From NCBI GenBank assembly GCA_049609325.1, contig JBMYYK010000028.1:1-29156 (forward strand): DNA of 29,156 nucleotides, written 5' to 3'. Position 1 is the stretch's first letter; each line of letters opens with the position of its first letter. This document shows positions 15,749 through 24,013 of this stretch, piece by piece. Origin of the DNA: GCA-2733415 sp049609325 (lineage in GTDB: Bacteria > Bacteroidota > Bacteroidia > Flavobacteriales > Flavobacteriaceae). The position numbers and the translations under genes are program-made. Below the pieces are notes generated by a model, which ran no database searches, had not been told where the DNA came from, and was given only the letters and a program-made list of their open reading frames with translations.

Positions 15749-16543
15749 TTATTTCAAGTTAAGTGTAAACGAATACAGTTTTTTTCCTGTGTAAATATAC
15801 AAGGTTTCATTTGTTACTGAAAACTCTTTTACAGGTATTTCTGGTAAGTCTAAATTTTGGGTTTCTGTAGCTTCAGTAGGTAATATTGATAACGTATTCT
15901 CCTTTTTTAGCACAAAAAAATCATTGTAATAGGTAAAATCATCATAAGCTTCTAAAGCATACTCATTTAATAAATTACCATACACATTAAACTGCAACAA
16001 TTTAGTTGCTGTTAACACCCAGCAAAAATTATAGTTGCTATAGAATTTAATTATGGGCTCTTGTACTGGAACAGTAGAGACCTCTATAGTGTCATTTCTA
16101 GGGTTATATATTTGTAACTGTTGTGTGTCAGAATTAAAAATCCACAAGTGTTTATCATTGGTCGTTGCGGCATATCCAACAGAACTTAAATTAATAGATT
16201 GGTTAAAATTGATTACTCTTAGTTCTCCAAATTTTTTATCAAGTTGTACAAGTGTATTAAAGTTTTTATAAAAAACTGAGCTTTGTAATGAATTGATGAT
16301 ACTTACATTATCTAGGTCTCCTAACTGAATATTTTTGTAAGCATAGTTTTCATTTGAGGTGTGTTTATGCAATGTGTTGTTTTTAACAAAAAACAGTTCA
16401 TCAAACATATTGATTCCTATAAACTCATCTGCATCTAACTCTACTATATTTTTGAGTTCAATAGTTGTATTCTCTTGCGAAAATACCAGGGTATTTATTA
16501 TAAGTAAAAATAGAACAAGATAACTTTTAAACATTCTCATCAC
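15749..16543 (-). CDS. Exported propeller-like protein of unknown function
   Basis: A 264-residue protein with a signal peptide (MFKSYLVLFLLIINTLVFSQ after an MMR lead) and no recognised motif. The mature part is a series of short repeated strands with aromatic-hydrophobic cores (ELFFVKNNTLHKH, NTLVQLDKKFGELRVIN, HLWIFNSDTQQLQIYNP, CWVLTATKLLQFNVYGN, LYIYTGKKLYSFTL), consistent with an incomplete or small beta-propeller. It overlaps the GyrI-like gene by 17 bp and ends 10 bp before the kinase gene. Starts at 16543, 16540 and 16534 are all possible. The fold is inferred from pattern only. Confidence 0.6.
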   Translation of the reverse strand: MMRMFKSYLVLFLLIINTLVFSQENTTIELKNIVELDADEFIGINMFDELFFVKNNTLHKHTSNENYAYKNIQLGDLDNVSIINSLQSSVFYKNFNTLVQLDKKFGELRVINFNQSINLSSVGYAATTNDKHLWIFNSDTQQLQIYNPRNDTIEVSTVPVQEPIIKFYSNYNFCWVLTATKLLQFNVYGNLLNEYALEAYDDFTYYNDFFVLKKENTLSILPTEATETQNLDLPEIPVKEFSVTNETLYIYTGKKLYSFTLNLK

Positions 16544-17030
16544 TTTTTAATTTGATAGGCACCCATATTTCTTCTTCAGAATTTGGATCATTTAGTTTTG
16601 TTTTTGGTCCTAAAACTTCAAAATGTGGCCTCTGATCAAGTGTGTATTTTGATTGAGGTAACCATTTTCTAAAGATATAATCATAAATACGTTTATCTGT
16701 AGACAAGCCTTTATACTCAAAAACCGCGTATTCGCCTCCTATAAAATTATATACCATCATCCCATTTGGGATTTCCGTTATTGGATGACACTCTACCAAA
16801 ACATACTTCTCAAATTCTGAAGATGGATTAAACTCTAAAAAATAGGACTCATTATAAACTCTCAAATCCAACACCTTGTCATTTTTTACATTCTGAATTT
16901 CTTTCTTTCGAGGCATGAAAGTTCTGAAAAGTTCACCAGTAGTATCGTTTGTTAAAGACATTACTTTTGACATGCCCACAAACTGTTTATCTGAACTAAT
17001 TTTAATTTTTGGCTGAAGTTTATCTATCAT
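16527..17030 (-). CDS. GyrI-like small-molecule-binding domain protein
   Basis: A 167-residue protein with the pattern of the GyrI-like/AraC effector-binding domain: FVGMSKVMS near the start, GEYAVFEYKG near residue 104, IYDYIFRKWLPQSKY near 115-129, RPHFEVLG near 134-141, and EEEIWVPIK at the end. It has no helix-turn-helix, so it is a stand-alone domain. Such domains bind hydrophobic or cationic ligands, and some hydrolyse or inhibit partners; the role here is unknown. It follows the response-regulator gene by 33 bp, so it is likely cotranscribed with the two-component pair. Confidence 0.75.
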   Translation of the reverse strand: MIDKLQPKIKISSDKQFVGMSKVMSLTNDTTGELFRTFMPRKKEIQNVKNDKVLDLRVYNESYFLEFNPSSEFEKYVLVECHPITEIPNGMMVYNFIGGEYAVFEYKGLSTDKRIYDYIFRKWLPQSKYTLDQRPHFEVLGPKTKLNDPNSEEEIWVPIKLKSDENV

Positions 17031-17063
17031 AATCTTGTAGAATAATAGCCAAGATACTCTATT

Positions 17064-17750
17064 TTAATCACAAATTAGCTTATAGCCATAACCTCTTATA
17101 TTAACAATTTGTATTGAGGTATCTAATTTTAATTTTTTACGCAACTTGGTAATGAACACATCCATGCTTCTGGCATTAAAAAAATCATCATTTCCCCATA
17201 GTGTCTTTAATACAAATGACCTGTCTAAAACCGTATTTTTATGTTGCAACAAATGGTCTAGCAATTGTGCTTCTCGATGCGTTAAGCTCATAACATCTTC
17301 AGTTTTAAATTGAAGGGTTTGCTTTTGAACATCAAATTGATATTCCCCTATAGATTGTATGGTCATTGATTTTTGACTACTAGACCTGCGTAATAAATTA
17401 TGAATTCTAACTATTAATTCTTCCATACTAAATGGTTTCTTTAAATAGTCATTACCACCTACCTGAAATCCTTCAAGAACATCTTTAGTTTGTGATTTAG
17501 CCGTTAAAAACAAAATAGGGATATCTGCATTATCTTGCCTAACTTCTTTTGCTAAGGTTAATCCATCTTTTTTCGGCATCATAACATCTAATACCAACAC
17601 CTCTACAACTTCGTTTTGGTACAACTTTAAAGCCTCTTCTCCGTTTGATGCTAAAAACACACGAAAGTTTCTAGTTTCTAAACTTTCTTTAATGATTTGC
17701 CCTAATGACGGTTCATCTTCAGCTAATAATATAGAAATGGTTGTACTCAT
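17064..17750 (-). CDS. OmpR/PhoB-family response regulator
   Basis: A 228-residue regulator. The receiver domain has the acidic pair E11/D12, the phospho-acceptor D55 in VLVLDVMMPK, T83 and K105 in DYLKKPF. The C-terminal winged helix (about 128-228) ends with the typical NIRGYGYKLI strand and includes HREAQLLDHLLQH and SMDVFITKLRKKL. It overlaps the kinase gene by 4 bp and must be its partner. OmpR-family regulators bind tandem direct repeats spaced about 10-11 bp; such repeats (TTAAC) lie in the promoter region at 19299-19323. Confidence 0.95.
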   Translation of the reverse strand: MSTTISILLAEDEPSLGQIIKESLETRNFRVFLASNGEEALKLYQNEVVEVLVLDVMMPKKDGLTLAKEVRQDNADIPILFLTAKSQTKDVLEGFQVGGNDYLKKPFSMEELIVRIHNLLRRSSSQKSMTIQSIGEYQFDVQKQTLQFKTEDVMSLTHREAQLLDHLLQHKNTVLDRSFVLKTLWGNDDFFNARSMDVFITKLRKKLKLDTSIQIVNIRGYGYKLICD

Positions 17751-19258
17751 TTTGGAAGAATTATATTAAATACAGTTGCTGTTGAACTCAATGTTAACGC
17801 TATAGAGCCTTGATGTTTTTCAATAATAGTTTTAGTATAGTACAATCCTATACCATACCCTTTAACATCATGTTGATTGCCTTGTGGCACTCTATAAAAT
17901 TTTTCAAATATTTTATTTTGTTCAGTTTTTGTTAACGATGTACCATCATCTGAAATCGAAATTAAAACTGATGTTTCATTGTCATCTAAACTTAACTCAA
18001 TCGTATTTCCACCGTATTTAATAGCGTTATCGATGATATTATTTAGAGCATTTTCGATATGAAAAACATCAACATCTGCATAGATATTTTTAGCGGACGT
18101 TGTAATACCAATAACTTTGTCCTGAGCTTGTAATTGGTGTTTTTCTACAAGTGTATGAAGCAAGGTATTGAAATGACATTGCTCAGTATTTAACTGCAAA
18201 CTATCAGAATCTAACGTAGCGGTTTCTAATAATTTTTCAACCATAACATTTAGCTTAGACAATTGTTGGCTAGAAATATCAACATATTGCGCAGTTTTTT
18301 CTTTGTCATCATTTCTATTAAAATTCTTGACCCCTTCTAAAGCAGCACCGATTGTTGCTATGGGCGTTTTAAATTCGTGTGTAATATTGCTGATGAAATC
18401 ATTTTTTATTTCTGCCAATTGTTTTTGGTTTTTGATGATTCTTAACAAGTAAAACAAACACGAAATCACCGCAGCTATAAGTACAAATGAAATTAATATG
18501 CCTACATAAATTCGTTTTAAAACAGTTAAGGTTTCATTAGAAAATTGCAGTTGTAAAACGGTGTTAGGCGGCAAGAATGCAGAATGTGACTCAACGGTTA
18601 ATTTCTCATTAGACAATCGGGACTTTTGTGGTGTAATACTTGTATCATGTTCCGATAGTAATTCATACGAAATATCTATATTTTTCCTTTTTAACTCATC
18701 GCGTAATAATTCATTTATTCTTTTGATGTTAATTGTATCATTTGAAATTTTCAACATCACTTGAGCCGTCAACAGCTCAAAATCTTTCTTCTTGAGAGAA
18801 TCAAACCCAACAGTTTTAATAGCTTTAAGCATCTTATGATCACCAATCCACTCTTCTGAGGCAACACCTCCTTTAACATCCAATTTAATTATAGTATCGG
18901 CCTTTACATTTTTAAGAATTTTTATATGTTCTATATCATTGGGTTGAATGGAATCAAGTATAGTATCATAGTCTACAAAATCGATATCTCCTAAAACCCT
19001 ATCATAAATGGTATCATTATTTACAATTATTTTTTCGTTTGCTTCGCCTTCTTTAAAACTGAATTTATAGGTGCTCTTCTCTGCTAAATTTGAGTAATAG
19101 TCCGATACTGCATTATCCAAACTTACTTGCACATCAATAATAAGTTGCTGTTTATTTGTGAGGTAATTCTTGTAATTCCAATAGGTCTGAATACTGATAG
19201 TTACCAGTATAACAGCTGTGATGATATAGAGTGAAAATTTATATTTAGAATCGTTCAT
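17747..19258 (-). CDS. Two-component sensor histidine kinase with a large periplasmic domain
   Basis: A 503-residue inner-membrane kinase. A first membrane helix at about 8-26 is followed by a periplasmic domain of roughly 220 residues (27-247), a second helix (249-273) and the catalytic core. The H box is FISNITHEFKTPI with H294, the N box is NNIIDNAIKYGG (405-417), the G1 box ISDDGT begins at about 435, and G2 is KGYGIGL (466-472). The periplasmic domain has no PAS or Cache signature that I recognise, but residues 106-120 (PNDIEHIKILKNVKA) resemble the plug motif of SusC-type receptors. It is first of five same-strand genes and divergent from the GLPGLI operon. A TACTTTTG element 5 bp upstream suggests a leaderless transcript. 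Confidence 0.93.
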   Translation of the reverse strand: MNDSKYKFSLYIITAVILVTISIQTYWNYKNYLTNKQQLIIDVQVSLDNAVSDYYSNLAEKSTYKFSFKEGEANEKIIVNNDTIYDRVLGDIDFVDYDTILDSIQPNDIEHIKILKNVKADTIIKLDVKGGVASEEWIGDHKMLKAIKTVGFDSLKKKDFELLTAQVMLKISNDTINIKRINELLRDELKRKNIDISYELLSEHDTSITPQKSRLSNEKLTVESHSAFLPPNTVLQLQFSNETLTVLKRIYVGILISFVLIAAVISCLFYLLRIIKNQKQLAEIKNDFISNITHEFKTPIATIGAALEGVKNFNRNDDKEKTAQYVDISSQQLSKLNVMVEKLLETATLDSDSLQLNTEQCHFNTLLHTLVEKHQLQAQDKVIGITTSAKNIYADVDVFHIENALNNIIDNAIKYGGNTIELSLDDNETSVLISISDDGTSLTKTEQNKIFEKFYRVPQGNQHDVKGYGIGLYYTKTIIEKHQGSIALTLSSTATVFNIILPK

Positions 19259-19262
19259 AGGT

Positions 19263-19294
19263 CAAAAGTAACCCATAAAACATTTAAAAACCAA
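19263..19294 (-). promoter_or_regulatory. Candidate histidine kinase operon promoter
   Basis: On the minus strand TTG (19294-19292), a 21-nt spacer and TACTTTTG (19270-19263), an exact -7 match. Transcription would start at or next to the kinase ATG at 19258. The TTAAC boxes begin 5 bp upstream of the -33 element. Confidence 0.45.
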
Positions 19295-19298
19295 TCGC

Positions 19299-19323
19299 TT
19301 AACACTCGTTAACATTCATTAAC
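19299..19323. promoter_or_regulatory. Three TTAAC direct repeats at 10-bp spacing (putative response-regulator site)
   Basis: TTAAC starts at 19299, 19309 and 19319. The units read TTAACACTCG, TTAACATTCA and TTAACGTTAC. Exact 10-bp periodicity places the boxes on one helix face, which suits an OmpR-family dimer or trimer. The array lies between the divergent kinase and GLPGLI promoters. Confidence 0.55.
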
Positions 19324-19353
19324 GTTACAATTCATTTTATCATCTCATATTTG
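19324..19353 (+). promoter_or_regulatory. Candidate GLPGLI operon promoter
   Basis: CATATTTG (19346-19353) is one mismatch from TAnnTTTG, and a degenerate GTTA (19324-19327) lies 18 nt upstream, directly after the last TTAAC box. A weak core promoter next to repeats is what an activator-dependent promoter would look like. The leader would be about 23 nt. Confidence 0.4.
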
Positions 19354-19380
19354 CATTAGCATTAATTAAAATTATACAAA

Positions 19381-20223
19381 ATGAAATACACATTTACACT
19401 TATTGCTATGTTACTATTTTCAAGCATGGCATACGCGCAAGATTTTCAAGGAAAGGCCATTTATAAGTCAAAACGAAAAATAGACATCAAATTAGACAGT
19501 ACTCAAATGGGATCTGAAATGCATCAGAAAATGATGGACATGCTGAAAAAACAATTTGAAAAAACATTTGTGTTAAGTTTTAACAAAAATGAATCGCTAT
19601 ATAAAGAAGATGAAAAACTAAGTAAACCTCAAGGCCCAAGTAACGTGCAAGTCATGGTGGTTAATACCGGTGGCGCTGATATTTTATATAAGAATACAAA
19701 AGACAATAGATTTACCAATCAAAACGATGTGTTTGGAAAAATTTTCCTCATCAAAGATGATTTAGAAGCATTAGATTGGAAACTTGGCAAAGAAACTAAA
19801 AATATAGGTGAGTACACTTGCCACAAGGCAACACTCACAAGAGAAATTGAAGTGGTTGAAAGCAATATTAGTATTAACAATGATAAAGACTTAGATGCGG
19901 AAGAAGAAGAAACTTCAGAAACAAAAGAAATTACCATTACTGCTTGGTATGCACCTGCTATACCAGTAAATAACGGACCAGGAAACTACCATGGCTTACC
20001 AGGTTTAATTTTAGAAGTAAATGATGGTACAGAAACTGTTATTTGCAGTAAAATAGTACTCAACCCTAAACACAAACTAGCAATTAAAGAGCCTACAAAC
20101 GGGAAAAAAGTTGACCAAAAAACTTATGAAGCTATTGTTGAGAAGAAAATGAAACAAATGAATGAGCAGCGTAGTTTCAATACAAGAGAAGGACAGAATA
20201 TCGAAATACGAATAGGCGGATAA
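19381..20223 (+). CDS. GLPGLI family exported protein (first copy)
   Basis: A 280-residue protein with a signal peptide (1-20, ending AYAQ) and the family motif GLPGLI at 205-210 in NYHGLPGLILEVNDG. Flanking conserved blocks are LDWKLGKETKNIGEYTCHKA (131-150) and ITAWYAPAIPVNNGP. Cys147 and Cys222 recur at matching positions in the next gene's protein and could form a disulfide. The family is confined largely to Bacteroidetes and has no established biochemical function. It heads an operon with a second GLPGLI gene and an outer-membrane receptor, and it faces a two-component system across a repeat-bearing promoter region. Confidence 0.9.
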   Translation: MKYTFTLIAMLLFSSMAYAQDFQGKAIYKSKRKIDIKLDSTQMGSEMHQKMMDMLKKQFEKTFVLSFNKNESLYKEDEKLSKPQGPSNVQVMVVNTGGADILYKNTKDNRFTNQNDVFGKIFLIKDDLEALDWKLGKETKNIGEYTCHKATLTREIEVVESNISINNDKDLDAEEEETSETKEITITAWYAPAIPVNNGPGNYHGLPGLILEVNDGTETVICSKIVLNPKHKLAIKEPTNGKKVDQKTYEAIVEKKMKQMNEQRSFNTREGQNIEIRIGG

Positions 20224-20321
20224 AACACCTATTAAACCTTTTCTAAAAAAGAATGTCTAAGAATGTAACACTAAGCGTAATCCATCGTCTTATGTGGTAA
20301 TCATATTTTAAAATATTGAAC

Positions 20322-21185
20322 ATGAAATTTATTACATCTACATTCTTAGCACTTTTTAGTACTATACTTTTTGCACAAGACTTTCAAGGAAAAGCCATCT
20401 ACCAATCAAAAACCACAGTTAATTTAGATCAGTGGGGTGGTGGAAACATGTCACCTGAGCGAAAAAAGATGATTCAGGAACGTATGAAAAGTATGTTTGA
20501 AAAAACATACGAACTCACCTTCAATAAAACAGAATCTACTTATAAAGAAGAAGAAAAACTTGAAGCACCAGGACAAAGAGGTAGCAGATGGGGAGGTATG
20601 ATGAGTAGCTTTACTGCTGGGCCACAATATAAAAACATCAAAAACCAAGAATTATTACAAGATCAAGAATTTTTTGGTAAGCAATTTTTAATTAAAGATT
20701 CATTACCAAAACTTGCTTGGAAAATGGTTAATGAAACCAAACAAATTGGGCAGTACATGTGCTTTAAAGCTACGGCTATGAAAAAAGTAGATGAATTAGA
20801 TTGGCGTAGTATGCGTAGAAGACGCCCTAAAAAAGAGGACAAAGCTAAAGACTCTACCAGCACTACAGTTACTTCAATGAATGATGTAGAGACGCCAAAA
20901 GAAATTGAAATTACTGCTTGGTACACCATGCAAATTCCTGTGAGCCATGGGCCATCTGAATACAATGGTTTACCAGGATTAATCTTAGAAGTTAATGCTG
21001 ACAGAACTACAATTTTATGTTCAAAAATAGTGTTAAACCCTAGTGAAAAAGCAATTATCAAAGCACCTACAAAAGGGAAGGTAGTTACTAAAAAAGAATA
21101 CAATGATATTGTGAAAAAGAAAATGGAAGAAATGAGAGAAATGTACGGAGGTCGCCGCGGCGGAAGAGGTCACGGTCGAAGATAA
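20322..21185 (+). CDS. GLPGLI family exported protein (second copy) with Arg/Gly-rich tail
   Basis: A 287-residue paralogue of the preceding protein. I start it at the ATG at 20322; a TTG at 20316 would add two residues and spoil nothing, but ATG gives the natural signal peptide (MKFITSTFLALFSTILFAQ). Both mature proteins begin DFQGKAIY. GLPGLI is at 216-221, with Cys147 and Cys233 matching the first copy's cysteines. Differences are a Gly/Met-rich insert (39-45, 84-98), a basic run RRRRPKK (165-171), and a terminal YGGRRGGRGHGRR tail. The pair is probably an old tandem duplication. It lies 98 bp after the first copy and 49 bp before the receptor gene. Confidence 0.9.
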   Translation: MKFITSTFLALFSTILFAQDFQGKAIYQSKTTVNLDQWGGGNMSPERKKMIQERMKSMFEKTYELTFNKTESTYKEEEKLEAPGQRGSRWGGMMSSFTAGPQYKNIKNQELLQDQEFFGKQFLIKDSLPKLAWKMVNETKQIGQYMCFKATAMKKVDELDWRSMRRRRPKKEDKAKDSTSTTVTSMNDVETPKEIEITAWYTMQIPVSHGPSEYNGLPGLILEVNADRTTILCSKIVLNPSEKAIIKAPTKGKVVTKKEYNDIVKKKMEEMREMYGGRRGGRGHGRR

Positions 21186-21234
21186 TTTCATTTTTTAATC
21201 ACAACAACAGATCAAAAAAAATCTAAAAACAATA

Positions 21235-23940
21235 ATGAAACACGTATTAACCGCGTTACTTTTAATAGTAACTAGCTATACCTTTGCCCAAATAAAAGTA
21301 GAAGGTGTAGTTAAAGATAGTATCGGCAATCCGTTAGATTTAGCCAATGTCATTGCCATAAATCAAGACACACAAAATTTAGACTCTTATGGAATTAGTA
21401 ATGATCAAGGACGGTATAAACTAACGTTAAACAAAAATGCCACTTATAAACTTCAGGTCAGTTATATTGGTATGAAGAACCATGAAGAAATTATCACTAC
21501 TAAAGAAGTATCAATAACTAAAAACTTCAATTTAGTAGAAGATAACACACTAGATGCTGTTGAGTTAACTTATGACATGCCAGTAACCATTAAAGGTGAT
21601 ACAATGGTTTACAATGCCGATTCGTTTAAAAATGGTACGGAGCGTAAACTAGAAGACGTTCTTGAAAAGCTCCCTGGTGTAGAGATTAATGATGACGGCC
21701 AAGTTGAAGTAGAAGGAAAAGTTGTTGGAAAAGTTATGGTTGAAGGCAAAGAATTTTTTGATGGCGACTCAAAGTTGGCAACAAAAAACATTCCTGCAAA
21801 CGCCGTTGATAAAATTGAGGTCTTAAAAAACCATGCCGATGTCGGACAATTAAGTGGTGTACAAAACAATCAAGATAATATTGCGCTAAACATCAAACTT
21901 AAAGAAGGTAAAAAAAGTTTTTGGTTTGGAACCGTAACTACCGGAGGAGGCTTCTCAGATAATGACGGACTATACATCATACAACCTAAATTATTTTATT
22001 ACAGTCCGGAATACAGTGTAAACATCATTGGTGACATCAATAATATTGGTGAAGTTGCCTTTACACGTCGGGATTATTTCAACTTTACTGGTGGGTTCAG
22101 AAATCCAAGTAGACAAAGCGGAACTAATATCAGTTTAGGAAATAATGACTTAGGGTTTCTAACCTTACAAAACAATAAAGCTAAGGATATCAATACAAAG
22201 TTTGGTGCAACCAACTTCAGCTTTTCACCGAGCAAAACATTAGACATTAGCGGATTCGGAATATTTTCAAGCAGTCGTATTAACTTACAAGAAAACAACT
22301 CTGTAACTTATAATAGTGACTTAAACTTACCAATTCCTGATGAGTTTACAGAAAATAAAACGCATCAAAAAAGTGATTTAGCCATGTTAAAATTAAGTGC
22401 TAAATATAAGCCAAACAGTAATAACCAATTAGATTATGATATTTTAGGACGAACATCTAAAGAATCACAATTTCAAAACTACCACTCGTCTCTATTAGGT
22501 GGTATTGATCAAGAAGAAACTTCTAATCCTTACAGTATCAATCAAAGTTTAAATTACTATTACACTTTAAATGACACTAATATATTTTCATTAGAAGCGC
22601 AATATTTACTTGAAGATGAAGATCCGTTCTACAACGCTATTTTAGAAGAAAAGGCAAGCTATAGCGCTACTGCATCTGAGTTAGGTTTAGACAACTTACA
22701 ATCTAATTATAACATAGCACAAGATAAACGTGTAAAGTCAAATCAAGCAGATGTAAAAGTTGATTATTGGAATATTTTAAATGACAAAAGTAACATTAAC
22801 ATCACTTTAGGTAATTTATTTAGCAACCAGAAGTTTGATACAGATTTATTCCAATTTTTAGACAATGGTGATGAATTTGACCCTACACCAACTATCAACA
22901 ATGGCTTGGATGACAATGCTACCAATTACACATTTAATGATGCATATGTGGGTGTGCATTACCGTTTAAAATTAGGCAAGTTCACAATTACCCCTGGTCT
23001 TTCAGGGCATGCCTATAGCGCTAAAAACACACAATTCGGAACTACTTATAACGATAACTTTTTTAGAGTATTACCAGATTTCAATACAAGAATTCAGTTG
23101 AAAAAATCTGAAAACATCAACTTGAATTATCGTATGAGTACTGCATTTACTGATGTCTCTAAATTAGCACGAGGTATTGTCATGAATAATTACAACTCAT
23201 TTTTTACTGGTAACCCTGAATTAGAAAGTGCTTTATCTCATAATGTAAATCTAACGTATTTTAGCTTTAACATGTTTAATTACACCAATGTGTTTGCAAA
23301 TGTGAGCTATAATAAAAATATAGATGGCATCCGTAACTTTTCAGAACCAGGTATTATTAGAATGAATACGCCTTTAAATTCAAACTTTGCAGACGAAAGT
23401 GTAAATGCAAACGGGCGCTTTCAACGCACCTTTGGAAAATTACGAGCAACCGCTAGTGGTAATTTCAGTTTTTCAAAGTTTAACAATTTTATTGGAACAC
23501 GACAAACTGCAAATGAGAATTACACCCAATCCTATAGAGCACAGTTCAGAACCAACTTCAGAAAAGCGCCTAATGTAGAGTTAAGTTACAGGCATACAAT
23601 TCAAGACACTGATTTAGGACGCTCAAGAACAAAGTCATACACTAAAGCGCCATCTATTGACTTTGATGCTTTAATATGGAATGTATTAACCTTTAGGACA
23701 GATTACACCTTTACCAGCTTTAGTAATGATCTAGGTGCAGAAAATACTTATGAGTTTTTAAATGCGTCTTTGGCTTATAGAAAAGATAAAGATAGCCAAT
23801 GGGAACTTGAACTTAAAGCAAGTAATTTATTAAACACGAATTCACAAATTAACACCAATCAAGGAGACTATTCTCTAAGCACTTCAGAATACTACATTCA
23901 ACCACGTTTTGTGACATTCAGAATTATTTACAACTTATAA
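21235..23940 (+). CDS. TonB-dependent-receptor-like outer-membrane beta-barrel protein
   Basis: A 901-residue protein. A signal peptide (1-19, ending TFAQ) precedes a CarboxypepD_reg-like domain (about 20-100; VEGVVKDSIGNPLDLANV). A plug-like domain (about 118-225) follows, with LEDVLEKLPGVEINDDGQV (139-157) and a VDKIEVLKN motif (191-199), and then a long barrel rich in alternating aromatic strands to the C-terminal RIIYNL. I see no TonB box near the N terminus, so active TonB coupling is uncertain. It resembles the OMP_b-brl group often found with GLPGLI genes. It is last in the operon and ends at a bidirectional terminator. The substrate is unknown. Confidence 0.88.
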   Translation: MKHVLTALLLIVTSYTFAQIKVEGVVKDSIGNPLDLANVIAINQDTQNLDSYGISNDQGRYKLTLNKNATYKLQVSYIGMKNHEEIITTKEVSITKNFNLVEDNTLDAVELTYDMPVTIKGDTMVYNADSFKNGTERKLEDVLEKLPGVEINDDGQVEVEGKVVGKVMVEGKEFFDGDSKLATKNIPANAVDKIEVLKNHADVGQLSGVQNNQDNIALNIKLKEGKKSFWFGTVTTGGGFSDNDGLYIIQPKLFYYSPEYSVNIIGDINNIGEVAFTRRDYFNFTGGFRNPSRQSGTNISLGNNDLGFLTLQNNKAKDINTKFGATNFSFSPSKTLDISGFGIFSSSRINLQENNSVTYNSDLNLPIPDEFTENKTHQKSDLAMLKLSAKYKPNSNNQLDYDILGRTSKESQFQNYHSSLLGGIDQEETSNPYSINQSLNYYYTLNDTNIFSLEAQYLLEDEDPFYNAILEEKASYSATASELGLDNLQSNYNIAQDKRVKSNQADVKVDYWNILNDKSNINITLGNLFSNQKFDTDLFQFLDNGDEFDPTPTINNGLDDNATNYTFNDAYVGVHYRLKLGKFTITPGLSGHAYSAKNTQFGTTYNDNFFRVLPDFNTRIQLKKSENINLNYRMSTAFTDVSKLARGIVMNNYNSFFTGNPELESALSHNVNLTYFSFNMFNYTNVFANVSYNKNIDGIRNFSEPGIIRMNTPLNSNFADESVNANGRFQRTFGKLRATASGNFSFSKFNNFIGTRQTANENYTQSYRAQFRTNFRKAPNVELSYRHTIQDTDLGRSRTKSYTKAPSIDFDALIWNVLTFRTDYTFTSFSNDLGAENTYEFLNASLAYRKDKDSQWELELKASNLLNTNSQINTNQGDYSLSTSEYYIQPRFVTFRIIYNL

Positions 23941-23960
23941 GAGTAAATTACTACTCTAAC

Positions 23961-23995
23961 AAAAAAAGCCTCTTTGAAATTCAAAGAGGCTTTTT
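23961..23995. terminator. Bidirectional rho-independent terminator
   Basis: A 15-bp perfect stem (core GCCTCTTTGA) with a 3-nt loop, flanked by A and T runs. It separates the convergent receptor and metK genes. Confidence 0.92.
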
Positions 23996-24013
23996 ACATT
24001 CAGTATTATCTGA

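Noticed and set aside
20663..21103. 146-codon reverse-strand open frame over the second GLPGLI gene
   Set aside because: It is antisense to a clear family gene, has no recognisable motif or start context, and mirrors the coding gene's codon structure.
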